Position numbers and translations under genes: made by a program
Assembly: GCA_964343195.1 (NCBI GenBank)
Contig: CAYFIR010000014.1
Location: forward strand, 1-64,000
DNA length: 64,000 nucleotides
From: CAYVAP01 sp964343195
GTDB lineage: Bacteria; Bacteroidota; Bacteroidia; J057
Direction: 5' to 3'
Shown: positions 17,726 to 28,400 of the stretch, in pieces
How positions within the stretch are numbered: position 1 is the first letter of the stretch
How the letters are laid out: the number at the start of each line of letters is the position of its first letter
The notes under the pieces: model-generated
Told to the model about the DNA's origin: nothing
Database searches by the model: none
What the model saw: the letters and a program-made list of their open reading frames with translations, nothing else

Positions 17726-18937
17726 ATGCTTCGAACCACCTCTCGCATAGCACTTACTATCGCCACCTTCAGTCTGATCATCCTCATGAGCATGGGGGCA
17801 TGTAAGGAATCCCCACAACAGGCAGGAGCCAATCAGGGGTCTCAGTCTGAATCCGCTGGGCAGGATCCTTCCACCGCCAGACGTGTAGCACCTGCTGACA
17901 GCCAACGAAGCCGGGGGCTGACAGCAGCAGTCGAGTTCGACTTTGATGCGGAATACCCAGAAGTCAGCGGTTTGGCCCAGTCCGAGCCTGCCCTGTATGA
18001 AAACCTCATAGCGTTTGCAACCACGGTTTCTCAACCACAGCTCATCACCACCGAGCAGCAGTACCAGAGCCTGACTGCCATGCGCGATGCACAAATCATC
18101 CCCGCGCTGGAGTCCAAAATTCTGAACGAAGACATCCAGGACTTTGACCGGATGAGCCGACTCGAAGATGAACTGAACCGACTGGGGATGACCCTGATGA
18201 CCGCCGAAGGCATGATCCTCGAACTTGGCAAAGCGGAACTGCTGCCCGAAGTCGTCGCTCAGGTGGCTTCCCCTGCATTTAAGGCATACCTGGATTTTCA
18301 GAATGCCTCATCCAACGCTCATAGTGGAGAATACCCTTACATGGACATGGGACCCTGGCAGGAATTGGTTGTGTCGGGAGAAAGGCTTCGGGCCATGCCG
18401 GATAACGAACCCTACTGGTCTGAGATTCAGGAGGAATTTGAGGGTGCTTTGATGGCCGTAGCGGACATTCACCTCGTCAAATCATCCAATGCCCGCGAGG
18501 GAGAAGGAACCCCACTCGTGGGAAGCATTAACACCGATTTCTATCCTTACGCCGCTGAAATCGAATCCCTCAAGGATTTCGGACAGCGCTATCCCGAATC
18601 CACCATCGGCAAAACCGTGCAGCGCATCGCCCTGAATCCCTCGACCATGGGCGAAGCCTCAGAAAACCTCTACGTGATCCTCATCGAGTGGATCGAAGAA
18701 GAGGAGGCGGCGCAGCGAAAGGTCATGCGTTATCTTAGCGACGGCGAGGACATCCCCCACTACCTGCCCGTCGTGCGCGGCAATGGCAAGGTGCAGTACG
18801 CTGTTAGTTACCGCTTTTTCGAAGACGCCGACAAGGCCGACGCCGCCCTGGAGGAAATCCAGAAAACCCATCCAGAAGCCCAGCTGATCTTCTGTAGCAT
18901 TAAAGGCGAAAAGCTGTACCAGTTGGGGCCTGGGTGA
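17726..18937 (+). CDS. hypothetical lipoprotein
   Basis: A 403-residue protein of unrecognised family. The N-terminus (LALTIATFSLIILMSMGAC-like, ending MSMGAC at Cys26) is a lipoprotein signal peptide, so it should be membrane-anchored in the envelope. A low-complexity Gln/Ser/Ala linker follows, then a mainly helical region (residues 90-320) and a small beta-rich C-terminal domain (residues 330-403, KVQYAVSYRFFEDADKADAAL). No catalytic motif is visible. A convergent hairpin follows at 18952-18987. It is transcribed divergently from the Hint-domain gene. Confidence 0.8.
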   Translation: MLRTTSRIALTIATFSLIILMSMGACKESPQQAGANQGSQSESAGQDPSTARRVAPADSQRSRGLTAAVEFDFDAEYPEVSGLAQSEPALYENLIAFATTVSQPQLITTEQQYQSLTAMRDAQIIPALESKILNEDIQDFDRMSRLEDELNRLGMTLMTAEGMILELGKAELLPEVVAQVASPAFKAYLDFQNASSNAHSGEYPYMDMGPWQELVVSGERLRAMPDNEPYWSEIQEEFEGALMAVADIHLVKSSNAREGEGTPLVGSINTDFYPYAAEIESLKDFGQRYPESTIGKTVQRIALNPSTMGEASENLYVILIEWIEEEEAAQRKVMRYLSDGEDIPHYLPVVRGNGKVQYAVSYRFFEDADKADAALEEIQKTHPEAQLIFCSIKGEKLYQLGPG

Positions 18938-18951
18938 TCGGATAAAAGGTA

Positions 18952-18987
18952 GCGGTCATTGAACTCTGAACGATGATCAATGACCGC
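18952..18987. terminator. bidirectional terminator hairpin
   Basis: GCGGTCATTGA (18952-18962) pairs perfectly with TCAATGACCGC (18977-18987) between the convergent lipoprotein and helicase genes. The T-run is weak on both sides. Confidence 0.65.
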
Positions 18988-19024
18988 TTCAAACTCATAT
19001 CACATTACAAATTACCCTTCTTTG

Positions 19025-20650
19025 TTACTCCACTGCGACCTTGGCCCCGAGTTTGGCTCCTTTGTGCTTCATCTTGCCAAGTGCTTTGACGAGATCGCTT
19101 TCAAAGGCCTGGTCAATTTCGAATAGGGTATAGTTGCGGGAAATGTGGATCTGCCCGATTTTGATCGAGGCACGTGGCATGGCCCGGTTCACCAGGGTGA
19201 TGATGTCCTTGGGGGTTACCCGGTCCTTTTTGCCCACTGCGACAAATATGGTGCTATAGCCTTCCACCTTCTCGGATTTGGCTTTTTTACGCTCACGTCT
19301 GTTGCTTTGTCCATCCTTTTCTGATCCGGTCGGCAGCAGGTCACGTGCGTCCTTGTATTTGTCCAGCAGGTGCGTGAACTCAAGGGAGACCATGCGCTTG
19401 ATCAGTTCATCCTTGCTAAGCCACGACAGCTTGGCCGAAATTTCGGGAAGGAAAGGCTCTACCTCCGGGCTTACCTCTACATTCTCCATCTGGTCGATGT
19501 AGTTGAACAACTGCTTTTGGCAAATGTCCCGTCCTGTGGGAATTTTGAGTTCATCAAAATCCTTTTTCAGGGTTTTCTCAATGCGCTTGAGCTTGCCGCG
19601 GTCGCGTCCATGAACCATGGAAATACATACTCCACTTCGTCCGGCTCTCCCTGTACGCCCACTGCGGTGCACGTACACCTCGGGGTCGTCCGGGAGACTA
19701 TAATTGATGACGTGAGTCAGGTCATTGACATCGAGACCTCTCGCTGCGACATCAGTTGCAATCAGGATGTCGACGCTCTTGTGACGAAAGCGGTTCATGA
19801 CCACTTCTCGCTGCCCCTGGGACAAGTCTCCATGAAGGGCATCTGCGCTGTAGCCTTCCTGTACAAGGTGCTGGGCAATTTCGCGGGTTTCGTTTCGCGT
19901 GCGGCAAAACACGATGCTGTACATGCTGGGGTTCAGGTCGACGACCCGCTTGAGCACTTCGTAACGATCTCGGGCTTTGAGGAGGAAGTACTGATGGCGC
20001 ACCATGTCGGCCCCGGCATTGCGTCGGCCCACGCTGATCTGCTCAGGATCGTGCATGTATTGCCGCGCGATGCGCATCATCTCGTTGGGCATCGTAGCCG
20101 AAAACAGGAGCGTCTGCTTATCCTGCGGCGTATGTGACAGGATGGCATCAAGTTCGTCCTTGAAGCCCATGGAGAGCATCTCGTCGGCTTCGTCCAACAC
20201 CATTTGCTGGATACTGTCAATGCGTAGTTTCTTTCGGTTGATCAGGTCAAGGGCACGGCCGGGGGTGGCCACTACGATCTGGGCCCGGTCTCTCAAGGCC
20301 CGTAGCTGTCCGGCTGCATCTACCCCGCCGTAGATAGGGATCACCTCCAGTCCGTTGATGTACTTGGAAAATTCGGATAGGTCGCGGGAAATTTGCAGGC
20401 AAAGTTCGCGCGTAGGGGAGAGGATCAGGGCCTGGGTAGCGGGATTGGTTTCATCCACCTGATGAATGAGGGGTAACCCGAAAGCCGCCGTTTTGCCCGT
20501 GCCGGTTTGGGCAAAAGCAATCAGGTCGCGTTGTCCGGAAAGCACAAACGGAATGGCCTGGGCCTGGATAGGAGTGGGGGTTTCGAATTGCAGGTCCTGC
20601 AGGGAACGGACAATTTCCTCGCGCAAACCGAGCGCTTCAAATGGATTCAT
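19025..20650 (-). CDS. DEAD-box ATP-dependent RNA helicase with DbpA-like tail
   Basis: A 541-residue RNA helicase of the DeaD/CsdA group, involved in ribosome assembly, mRNA turnover and cold growth in relatives. All motifs are visible: the Q motif (FETPTPIQAQAI), motif I AQTGTGKT at 47-54, DEAD at 153-156, SAT at 184-186, and motif VI HRSGRTGRAGR near 320. The C-terminal 85 residues (YSTIFVAVGKKDRVTPKDI) form a DbpA-type RNA-binding domain, preceded by a basic linker (NRRERKKAKSEK). ATG 20650 is used; a TTG one codon upstream would only add one residue. A TACCTTTG box lies at 20675-20682. Confidence 0.93.
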   Translation of the reverse strand: MNPFEALGLREEIVRSLQDLQFETPTPIQAQAIPFVLSGQRDLIAFAQTGTGKTAAFGLPLIHQVDETNPATQALILSPTRELCLQISRDLSEFSKYINGLEVIPIYGGVDAAGQLRALRDRAQIVVATPGRALDLINRKKLRIDSIQQMVLDEADEMLSMGFKDELDAILSHTPQDKQTLLFSATMPNEMMRIARQYMHDPEQISVGRRNAGADMVRHQYFLLKARDRYEVLKRVVDLNPSMYSIVFCRTRNETREIAQHLVQEGYSADALHGDLSQGQREVVMNRFRHKSVDILIATDVAARGLDVNDLTHVINYSLPDDPEVYVHRSGRTGRAGRSGVCISMVHGRDRGKLKRIEKTLKKDFDELKIPTGRDICQKQLFNYIDQMENVEVSPEVEPFLPEISAKLSWLSKDELIKRMVSLEFTHLLDKYKDARDLLPTGSEKDGQSNRRERKKAKSEKVEGYSTIFVAVGKKDRVTPKDIITLVNRAMPRASIKIGQIHISRNYTLFEIDQAFESDLVKALGKMKHKGAKLGAKVAVE

Positions 20651-20674
20651 CAACTGGATTTAAAATGTAAGGCG

Positions 20675-20682
20675 CAAAGGTA
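20675..20682 (-). promoter_or_regulatory. putative -7 element TACCTTTG of the helicase gene
   Basis: Exact TAnnTTTG match on the minus strand, 25 bases before ATG 20650. The -33 box is not clear. Confidence 0.5.
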
Positions 20683-20783
20683 CGCAAAAGGAAGATGGTC
20701 TTGACATTTTATTTTTTAAGAAAGGCTTCATCATCCTCAGCTGGGTGTAGGACAGAATTCCTAAAAAAGTCTTTGGGCTAAAT

Positions 20784-20832
20784 TTCACGCGGAGTTAAGG
20801 AGAAGCAGAATCTCACAGAGGGGCGCAGGGCA
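20784..20832. repeat. degenerate CACGCGGAG repeat fragment
   Basis: Contains ttcacgcggagt and ctcacagagg, words shared with the array at 15085-15470. It is the only notable content of the 320-bp gap 20654-20973 besides the helicase promoter. Confidence 0.5.
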
Positions 20833-20973
20833 GGCAGAGTGATGAAGGGGATCTCTATCTTTGTGTGCTCTGCTCAGCATAGCCTGTTCTAATACATGAA
20901 ATTAACAGATTTCTAACCTAAGGCCCCATTTTTGTGCGGGGCATGCTAACTTGGTCTCAAATCATTTTGCACC

Positions 20974-21894
20974 ATGCCCACTCGAATACTGCTTACCGGA
21001 AGCAACGGCTTGCTAGGCCATAAAATCATTCCCCTCCTGCTCGAAAATCCCGAGATCGAATTTCTGGCTACTGCGCGAGGTGAAAACCGACATCCACAGG
21101 CTGGATCATTTGCCTATCAGCCACTGGATCTGACTGATATTGAGGCAGTCGGCAACGTATTGGCCGAGTTTCAGCCTGAGGTAATCATCAACACTGCAGC
21201 CCATACCCAGGTAGATTTTTGCGAAGACAATCAGGAAGAGTGCGACGCCATCAATGTGGTAGCGGTGAGAGAACTGGCAAATGCCTGCGCGGAATTGGGC
21301 ATTCGCCTGGTACATATCTCGACTGATTTTGTGTTTGACGGAGCTGATGGACCCTATCGGGAAGGCGATGAGCCCAATCCTCCCAACTATTATGGCCTTT
21401 CCAAACTCAAAGGGGAAGAAGCCATCATAGAATCAGGGGCGGACTATGCCATTTTACGGACCATTTTATTGTATGGAATTGCTCCCGCGATGTCCCGCTC
21501 CAATATCGTCCTTTGGGCAAAAAAGACCCTCGCAGCCGGCAAAAATGTCAATGCGGTCAACGATCAATGGCGAACCCCAACTTTGGTGGAGGACCTGGCC
21601 ATCGCATCTGTGGAAGCAGCCTTGCGATCCGTTAAGGGGATTTACCACATTGGCGGACCCGAAATGATGCGAATTGACGACATCGTTCGGAGAGTCGCCA
21701 GATTCTGGAACCTCGACGAAAACCTCATCAGCGAAATTGACAGTACCTCTTTGAATCAGCGTGCCAAGCGTCCTGCTAAAACCGGATTCGTCATAGACAA
21801 AGCGGTAGCCGATCTGGACTATCAGCCGAGAAGCTTTGAGGAAGGACTGGCTTTGGTAGATGAGCAGATGAAGGCGCTGGCCCTGGAAGGGTGA
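20974..21894 (+). CDS. RmlD-like NAD(P)-dependent sugar-nucleotide reductase
   Basis: A 306-residue extended short-chain dehydrogenase of the dTDP-4-dehydrorhamnose reductase (RmlD) family. Visible: the Rossmann GxxGxxG motif as GSNGLLG (residues 8-14), NTAAHTQVDFCE typical of RmlD, STDFVFDG, and the catalytic YYGLSKLKGE with the YxxxK pair. No rmlA/B/C genes flank it, and the rhamnose substrate cannot be assigned with confidence; many stand-alone RmlD-like proteins act on other nucleotide sugars. The start ATG 20974 directly precedes the Rossmann strand RILLTGSNG. Confidence 0.85.
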   Translation: MPTRILLTGSNGLLGHKIIPLLLENPEIEFLATARGENRHPQAGSFAYQPLDLTDIEAVGNVLAEFQPEVIINTAAHTQVDFCEDNQEECDAINVVAVRELANACAELGIRLVHISTDFVFDGADGPYREGDEPNPPNYYGLSKLKGEEAIIESGADYAILRTILLYGIAPAMSRSNIVLWAKKTLAAGKNVNAVNDQWRTPTLVEDLAIASVEAALRSVKGIYHIGGPEMMRIDDIVRRVARFWNLDENLISEIDSTSLNQRAKRPAKTGFVIDKAVADLDYQPRSFEEGLALVDEQMKALALEG

Positions 21895-22211
21895 GAAGGG
21901 GAGGGGATCCGGGGGAATAAGGTGTATAGGGGAAATATGGTGTATATGGGCACTTTGGCTTTATACAGCCTATGGTTTGAGGGTTCGACACTCACCACTC
22001 AGGAGCTACGTCTCATACCGTGGGGTGTTATATCTGAACATATATTCCTCCTACGTTTTGGGTCAAAAAAACAGGGAATTTCTTTTCTTCTCCGCGCCTC
22101 CGCGTGAGACTTCTTCTTTTTTTAACCCTATCAGCGTGAAAAAAGCGCAGGATACAAAAGGCTCCAAATTGAACAGCCTACCCAATACCGCATACCGCCT
22201 TAACGGCCTCT
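21895..22211. other. 317-bp gap with short repeats
   Basis: Just after the reductase there is a G-rich quasi-repeat of ggtgtata words (about 21914-21950). At 22088-22108 there is a single copy of the cctccgcgtgag repeat. No gene-like frame is seen. Confidence 0.5.
22088..22108. repeat. single CCTCCGCGTGAG repeat copy
   Basis: cttctccgcgcctccgcgtg matches the core of the array at 15121-15470. Confidence 0.55.
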
Positions 22212-22868
22212 CTAGTACCGATAATCCCGCCACTTTACCTCAAATTCAGCGGGGATGGTGAAGTTTTCCTTGACGAACTCCTGCCGATTCATTGAGACCA
22301 GATTGGTGGTTACCGTCAGACCCGCGCTGTTTTTGATGGTGCGAATGGGAATGCGTCCTTCTAGTCCGGGAACCAGAAACATGGCTTTGGATCGAGGCAC
22401 TTCCGGAAAAGCAGAGAGATCTACGCGATATTCTTCCGTCACATAGTAGAGGAGGATCATGTCCTCTTTCTCAATGCGATATTCGGTGCACTGGTATGCT
22501 CCAATTTTTCCGGTGCGACCAGTAGGCATGGCTTCAGGTTCCTCTTCGTGGGTCTCTTTGTTGAGGTCAAAGTGGGGTGACAGCCGGAATGCCCGCTGAC
22601 CTTCCATGTCAAGGGTGTACTCATAGTTTGAGTCGGCAATGAACATCATGGTCTTGGGATAGTCGCCCCCCATCAGCTGAACGAGGTAATTTCCATCACC
22701 TACCATCATTCTCATTTCCTGATTGGGATTGTTGGCCAGTATAAATTCGGCCTGCTCACCTTCCAGCTCAATCTTGTATTTAAGGATGCCTTCGAAGTAC
22801 TCCGGGGTTTCCTGGGCGGAGAGGATCAACGTCAGGCTGACAAGGGGAAGCAGCAGAAGATATCGCAT
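22212..22868 (-). CDS. secreted DUF4412-like protein
   Basis: A 218-residue exported protein with a Sec signal peptide (MRYLLLLPLVSLTLILSAQ). The mature part is beta-rich and starts with FEGILKYKIELEG. It ends with a segment (RTIKNSAGLTVTTNLVSMNRQEF) that resembles DUF4412 and outer-membrane lipoprotein-sorting-like proteins of Bacteroidota. Function is unknown. ATG 22866-22868 is chosen because it opens the signal peptide; the longer frame adds 16 polar residues. It follows the CYTH gene by 51 bases on the same strand. Confidence 0.75.
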   Translation of the reverse strand: MRYLLLLPLVSLTLILSAQETPEYFEGILKYKIELEGEQAEFILANNPNQEMRMMVGDGNYLVQLMGGDYPKTMMFIADSNYEYTLDMEGQRAFRLSPHFDLNKETHEEEPEAMPTGRTGKIGAYQCTEYRIEKEDMILLYYVTEEYRVDLSAFPEVPRSKAMFLVPGLEGRIPIRTIKNSAGLTVTTNLVSMNRQEFVKENFTIPAEFEVKWRDYRY

Positions 22869-22919
22869 ATTGAATATTTTGGGGTTCTTTCTGGATATAA
22901 ACGTCTTTTCGGGCAAAAG

Positions 22920-23432
22920 TTACATACGGCCGATGAGATCACTGTAAGATTCCTCAATCAGATCGACTTCTTTTATCTCCAGCAGCGAGATGTACGCATC
23001 GCATTGTTTCTGAAGGTAGGGCTTTCCCAGACTTCCTTCGAAATCAATGGCTTCGATTTCCACAAAACTCCCCAACCCTTCTACCTCGTCCAGGTGAAAT
23101 TTTACATTGTCGATGAAGTATATCTCCCGTGCCTTTTTTACCTCACGCCAGATGCCATAAGCCGCTTTCAGCAGTTCATATAACTCAGGCCCTGGATTGG
23201 GCTGGTACAAAAAGACTTCGGAGGTCTTGGGGCCTGCCTGATCAGGTCGGCGGTAAAAAATCAGGTTGTGCTCGATATTGCCTCGGCGAAGTTTGAGTCG
23301 TCCGTTGTCGTTGTGGAAGTAGGTGTCCACCTGATGGTCCACTCCGCGATAGTCAGCATTTTTACTTTGGAGAATTGACCGGATGCGGTCATTTTGCTTG
23401 CTACGAGCCTTTATTTCGACGTTTAGGTGCAT
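22920..23432 (-). CDS. CYTH-domain protein (class IV adenylate cyclase-like)
   Basis: A 170-residue cytosolic protein of the CYTH (CyaB/thiamine triphosphatase) superfamily. The signature NVEIKAR (residues 4-10) carries the ExK element of the triphosphate tunnel. KLRRG (about 51-55), IFYRRPD, the REIYFIDNVKFHLDEVEGLGSFVEIE strands and the final acidic strand are all typical. Family members hydrolyse or cyclise nucleoside or other triphosphates. Whether this one makes cAMP, cleaves tripolyphosphate or does something else cannot be read from the sequence. It lies between a TetR-like regulator (78 bases upstream) and a secreted protein. Confidence 0.85.
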   Translation of the reverse strand: MHLNVEIKARSKQNDRIRSILQSKNADYRGVDHQVDTYFHNDNGRLKLRRGNIEHNLIFYRRPDQAGPKTSEVFLYQPNPGPELYELLKAAYGIWREVKKAREIYFIDNVKFHLDEVEGLGSFVEIEAIDFEGSLGKPYLQKQCDAYISLLEIKEVDLIEESYSDLIGRM

Positions 23433-23510
23433 ACTTTATATTACAGTGTGCATTGAGCTATGTTCCTTGAACAGTGTCCTCGCTACTGACCAGGGAACCT
23501 GGATCAACGA

Positions 23511-24140
23511 TTAATTTACAAGAAAGCGGATCAGATCAAGACCAGAATCAATGACGTTGGGGCGAATAAGGTCGAGGGTAACCCGGACTGATTTTTCTAC
23601 AGCAGCGTCCGTGCGTTCAAAACTGCGGCTTTGGTCGTGTAGCCAGTAATCAAGGACAAACCGGGCGTTGAGCCAGATGGCATCTTTATAATAGCGGGAA
23701 ATCATCCAGCGGTCTGCAAATTCGCCCTGTGCCATACCTTCCTTCAGTAACCGTCGTACTACGTCGGCAAATTCCTCCTTTACCTCTGTCTGATAAGTGG
23801 GGAGCAACAACCCCCTGCGATTTTGGGACTCCATGAACTTGACCATGCTGCGGTTTTCATTCAGGACGGCCAGCCAGGTGTAGTAGATGGATAGGAGTTT
23901 GGTGCCGACGTCGTACTGGGCATATTCCTCATCTGCCTCTAACTGGGCCATGGTCAGGAGGAAGTAGTCTTTGAAAATGGTGGCCTCAAGCACCTCAAAA
24001 GACGGATGCTCCTGGTAAAACTCTCGCTCTGCCATCCCAATTGAGGCGGAAAAACTCATCACCGAGCCAGGCCGTTGCCCCGATTTGAGGACAAAGTCTA
24101 TGTAAGCTGACTTGATAGGAGTGTCGTGTGTTGGTTCCAT
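23511..24140 (-). CDS. TetR-like transcriptional regulator
   Basis: A 209-residue, all-helical protein. The N-terminal 50 residues (IKSAYIDFVLKSGQRPGSV, then SIGMAEREFYQEHPSFEVLE) match the shortened TetR helix-turn-helix found in a Bacteroidota subfamily. The remainder (TWLAVLNENRSMVKFM, then RYYKDAIWLNARFVLDYWLHD) matches its C-terminal ligand-binding domain. The target and ligand are unknown. The start at ATG 24138-24140 avoids seven unlikely upstream residues. It is divergent from the MORN-repeat gene, so the 199-bp gap 24141-24339 is a likely site of its own regulation. Confidence 0.7.
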   Translation of the reverse strand: MEPTHDTPIKSAYIDFVLKSGQRPGSVMSFSASIGMAEREFYQEHPSFEVLEATIFKDYFLLTMAQLEADEEYAQYDVGTKLLSIYYTWLAVLNENRSMVKFMESQNRRGLLLPTYQTEVKEEFADVVRRLLKEGMAQGEFADRWMISRYYKDAIWLNARFVLDYWLHDQSRSFERTDAAVEKSVRVTLDLIRPNVIDSGLDLIRFLVN

Positions 24141-24339
24141 ATGGGGTATAACGACTTGCAAAGAGTTGTGTTGGAAACAATCAACCCTGCATAAATGACC
24201 ATTCGCGCGAATTTAGTAACTGAATGGGGGAAAAAACAGGTTTTACTCAGCTCAAATGTAAGAGGCGTGGATAAATCATTATCTACTCTTTGTCCACTTA
24301 TTCCTAATTTTGAAATATATCAATTACCACTTTGCTCTT

Positions 24340-25353
24340 ATGATTTTCCATCGTTTCATCCCCCTTCTCCTTCTCGGAGGACTCTTCATTTTGAGTTTTG
24401 ACATCATGGACGCCCAATGTGTGAAGGGCGACTGTGAAAATGGTAGCGGCACCTATGACTTTCCGAATGGAGACCGCTACAAAGGAGAGTTCCGAAATGC
24501 AGATTTTCACGGTGACGGCACCTATACCTACCGCAACGGAGATGAATATGTCGGCTCCTGGCGCAGGGGTGAAATGTCCGGTCAGGGTACTTTTACCTAT
24601 GCGAATGGAGATGTCTATAAGGGTGATTTTCAGCAGGATGCCAAGCAGGGAGACGGCATCATGACCCTGGCGGATGGAAGTCGCTATGAAGGCAAGTGGG
24701 AAGCGGACAAACCACATGGACAAGGTGTTTGGACCTATGCCAATGGTACCCTGTTAACAGGCGAGTGGGTTCAGGGGCGATTGAATGGAACGGCAAAATA
24801 TCATTACGACAACGGCGACTATTACGAAGGCGATTACCAGAATAGCCAACGAAATGGGCAGGGGGTAATGCAGTACGCCAATGGGAATCTGTATGAAGGA
24901 GGATGGCGCAATGGCCGCCGGGACGGGCAGGGCAAGATGGAATACCTGAATGGGACCACCTATGAAGGCCAGTGGATCAACGGGCAGATGGCTGGGGTTG
25001 GTAAGCTTCTTTCTCCCTCAGGGACCGTATATGAGGGCGAAATGCAACATGGTAGATACCATGGGACGGGAACCCTGACCTATCCCAATGGAGACATCTA
25101 TACCGGGGAGTTTCGTGCTGGCAAAAAGCACGGGCAGGGAACCTATCAATACGCCACCGGGGACCTGTACGAAGGCGAATGGCTCAATAACCAGCGACAT
25201 GGGCAGGGGACATTTTCCTATGCAACAGGCGCAACCTACACCGGGCAGTTTATCTCTGGACGCATCAATGGCGAAGGCACGATGATCGAAGCTGACGGGA
25301 CGGTTCAGAAGGGTCGCTTCATCAATGGACAGTTCCAATCTAGTTCGCAATAG
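24340..25353 (+). CDS. exported MORN-repeat protein
   Basis: A 337-residue protein made of a signal peptide (residues 1-25, FIPLLLLGGLFILSF) and 13 consecutive 23-residue MORN repeats of the form GxGxxxYxNGDxYxGxW. The repeats run from residue 36 to the end without interruption. MORN sheets bind lipids or proteins and often serve as scaffolds; no enzymatic domain is attached. The periodic Gly/Tyr/Asn-Gly pattern leaves little doubt about the family, but the role is unknown. ATG 24340 is chosen over an in-frame TTG at 24310. The beta-galactosidase gene follows after 53 bases, so co-transcription is possible. Confidence 0.9.
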   Translation: MIFHRFIPLLLLGGLFILSFDIMDAQCVKGDCENGSGTYDFPNGDRYKGEFRNADFHGDGTYTYRNGDEYVGSWRRGEMSGQGTFTYANGDVYKGDFQQDAKQGDGIMTLADGSRYEGKWEADKPHGQGVWTYANGTLLTGEWVQGRLNGTAKYHYDNGDYYEGDYQNSQRNGQGVMQYANGNLYEGGWRNGRRDGQGKMEYLNGTTYEGQWINGQMAGVGKLLSPSGTVYEGEMQHGRYHGTGTLTYPNGDIYTGEFRAGKKHGQGTYQYATGDLYEGEWLNNQRHGQGTFSYATGATYTGQFISGRINGEGTMIEADGTVQKGRFINGQFQSSSQ

Positions 25354-25406
25354 AGTAGGGGAGTTTCCGGTGGATTGTTTAGCTTCGAAGCCAAACAGTT
25401 TCCCAT

Positions 25407-28400
25407 ATGGCCTCATTTCTGCGATTCCTGGTGCTGATTTCACTGGCAGCTCAGACAGCATTTGCTCAAACGGATTTATGGCAGACGCCCGCAGTAAACT
25501 CGGTAGGTAAGCTGGAGCCACACGCTACGATCATCCCCTTTGGGAGTGCCAATGCCAATGGCTACCTGCACATGGATCTGAGCAGCAGGATTCAGCTCCT
25601 GAATGGAAACTGGGCATTTCAATGGCAGCCCAATCCACAGATAGATCCCGCAGGATGGGAATTGGAATCCTTTGATCATACCGGTTGGGATACGATCGCT
25701 GTACCCGGTAACTGGCAACTGCAGGGTAACTACGACCCTCCCATCTATGTCAGCTCGGACTACACCTTCCCCATTAATCCTCCTTTTGTTCCCGAGGACG
25801 AAAACCCAACCGGATTATACCGCCACGAATTTACGCTAAAAGCAGGCTGGGAGGACTTTCGGAAAATTATTCATTTTGCCGGAGTTCAGTCGGCCTTTGT
25901 TCTGTATCTCAATGGCGAAGAGGTCGGGTACAGCGAGGGCAGTATGCTCCCTGCGGAATTCGACCTGACGAATTTTCTAAGACCAGGGAAAAACCTGCTG
26001 GCAGTGAAAGTGCTGCATTATGCTGATGGTAGCTACCTGGAGGACCAGGATACCTGGAGGTTGAGCGGTATTTTTCGTGATGTGTTTCTGGTGGCTCGTC
26101 CAACACTCTACATCGAAGACCTGACCATAACCACTGACCTAAGTGCCAGCTATCAATCCGCTGATTTGAAGCTTGATCTGGATCTGCTGAATTGGGGAGC
26201 AAAAGCACAGAAGAAATTCCAGGTGAGGGCTACCCTTTATGGCCCAAATGGGCGGGTTGTATTTTCCCAGCAGAAAAAATACCGGGGTCGACTTGAAAAT
26301 CAGGGCCGATGGAGCATGGAATGGCGCATAGATCATCCCCAGTTGTGGAGTGCCGAAATTCCCAATCAATACCAGCTCAACCTGGAATTGCTCGATAGCC
26401 GTGGCCATTTGTTTGAATCCGTATCTCAACCTGTTGGATTTAGAGAGGTGATTATCAAAGAAGGGCAATTGCTGGTAAATGGCAAGGCCATCACCCTGCG
26501 GGGGGTAAACCGCCACGAACTCCACCCTACCAGGGGGCGTACCCTGACCAACATCGACATGGAGCAGGATCTGGAACTGTTGAAGCAGCATAACTTCAAT
26601 GCGGTCCGGACCTCACATTATCCCAACGACCCCAAATGGTATTACTGGTGTGACAAGGTGGGCATTTACCTGATTGACGAAGCCAATATCGAAAGCCATG
26701 GGCTGTGGCGGAATGGCTATTTTATTGGGAACCAGCCGGAATGGCGCAGTTCGATTCTCGAGCGGGGGCTTGGCATGGTAGAGCGGGACAAAAATCACCC
26801 AAGCGTGATCATTTGGTCCATGGGAAACGAGTCCGGTTGGGGCGAAAATTTTGATGAACTGGCTGAGCAGATCAGTAAGCGCGATCCCGGTCGGCCCATT
26901 CACTACGAAAGCAGGGAAGCCTATGGTTTTGAGGTTGCTTCCAGTTATGACCTGATTTCCAATATGTATGCCCGTGAGACAGATATGCTTCGGCTTTCTT
27001 CAGAAAATCCTGATCGGCCCGTTATCTGGTCAGAATATGCTCACGCCATGGGGAACAGCCTTGGCAACTTCGATTATTATTGGAATTACATCGACTCGCT
27101 ACCCCGCTTTCAGGGCGGCTTTATCTGGGACTGGGCAGACCAGGGGCTGGAAAAGACCCTGCCAGATGGCACGAAATTCTTCGGGTATGGAGGAGACTTT
27201 GGGGCAGAAATCAACCATGGAAGCTTTTGCCTGAATGGGCTTGTAAGGCCGGACCGGGAGCCAGAGCCAGAACTGGCAACCGCCAAGCAGGTGATGCAGC
27301 CCGTGGACTTTGAGTGGAATCCCGCTACCCCAACCGAGGTGACTCTGACCAATAAGTATGACTTTCTGGCGCTGGATGATCACGAACTGATCTGGATCCT
27401 CCATGATTCCAGAAAAAATGCTCCCCAAACGCTGGCCCGACATGACCTCAATGGGCTAAAACCCGGGCAGCAGGCCACTTTCAGCTACGATAGTCCCGCT
27501 GGATTTCCTTTATCAGCAAATGGGGAACAATGGCTAACCTTTGAAGTAAGGCATAAGGAAATGACCTACTGTACACCTGAAGATCACTTGGTGGCATTTG
27601 ACCAGTTTTATCTACAGGGGAAGGATGATGGCCGTCCTGCCATAGTCCAGGGGAGGCTGAGGGTGGCAGAATCTGCCTCCCAGGTGACCGTCATCCATGG
27701 GGACTTTGAACTCGATTTTGACAAAGGAAGTTCCCGCCTGATCAGCATGACCAAAGGAGAACATGACCTTGTCATGGGGGCTCCAGTTATTAATTTGTGG
27801 CGTGCCCCAACAGAGAATGATCAGGGCGGTGGGAGTAACAGTTTTGCTCATCGCTGGCAGCGAAATCAATTGGACAGGCTGAATTATCGGCTTCATTCAG
27901 TAGATGTGGAAGAAACTTCAACGGGTTCGGTCAGGATTTCCTATTTCGGGGAATATTTTAATGATTCAGTCAGGTTGAGGTATCAGACACAGTATGAAGT
28001 GTTTGATGGGGGGAACATCATGGTAACCCATCGCTTTGAACCCATGACAGAAGGACCTGTTCTGCCGAGGGTTGGTGTCATGTGGACATTACCCAAAAGC
28101 ATTGACAGCGTGAGCTGGTTTGGCCGGGGACCATGGGAATCCTATCCCGACCGAAAGGCGGGCACCTGGATGGGGATCCATCGCAGCACGGTGATGGACA
28201 TGTATGAACCCTACCTGGTTCCCTCCGAATATGGCAACCACACCGATGTGCGCTGGTTGAGGGTTTCCGATCGGCAGGGAAATGGATTTGCCATTCATGG
28301 ATTGCCCAGTATCCAATTCAGCCTGCATCCCTTCACGCTAGAAAACTTGAGCGAGGCCCGGCATCCCCATGAGTTACAACGCGGTCGCTACAACTATCTC

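Noticed and set aside
19370..20137. 255-codon plus-strand frame inside the RNA helicase gene
   Set aside because: Antisense shadow; all helicase motifs are on the minus strand.
24340..25353. DNA-level tandem repeat array
   Set aside because: The periodicity is the 69-bp codon pattern of 13 MORN repeats in a coding gene; the nucleotide copies are diverged.
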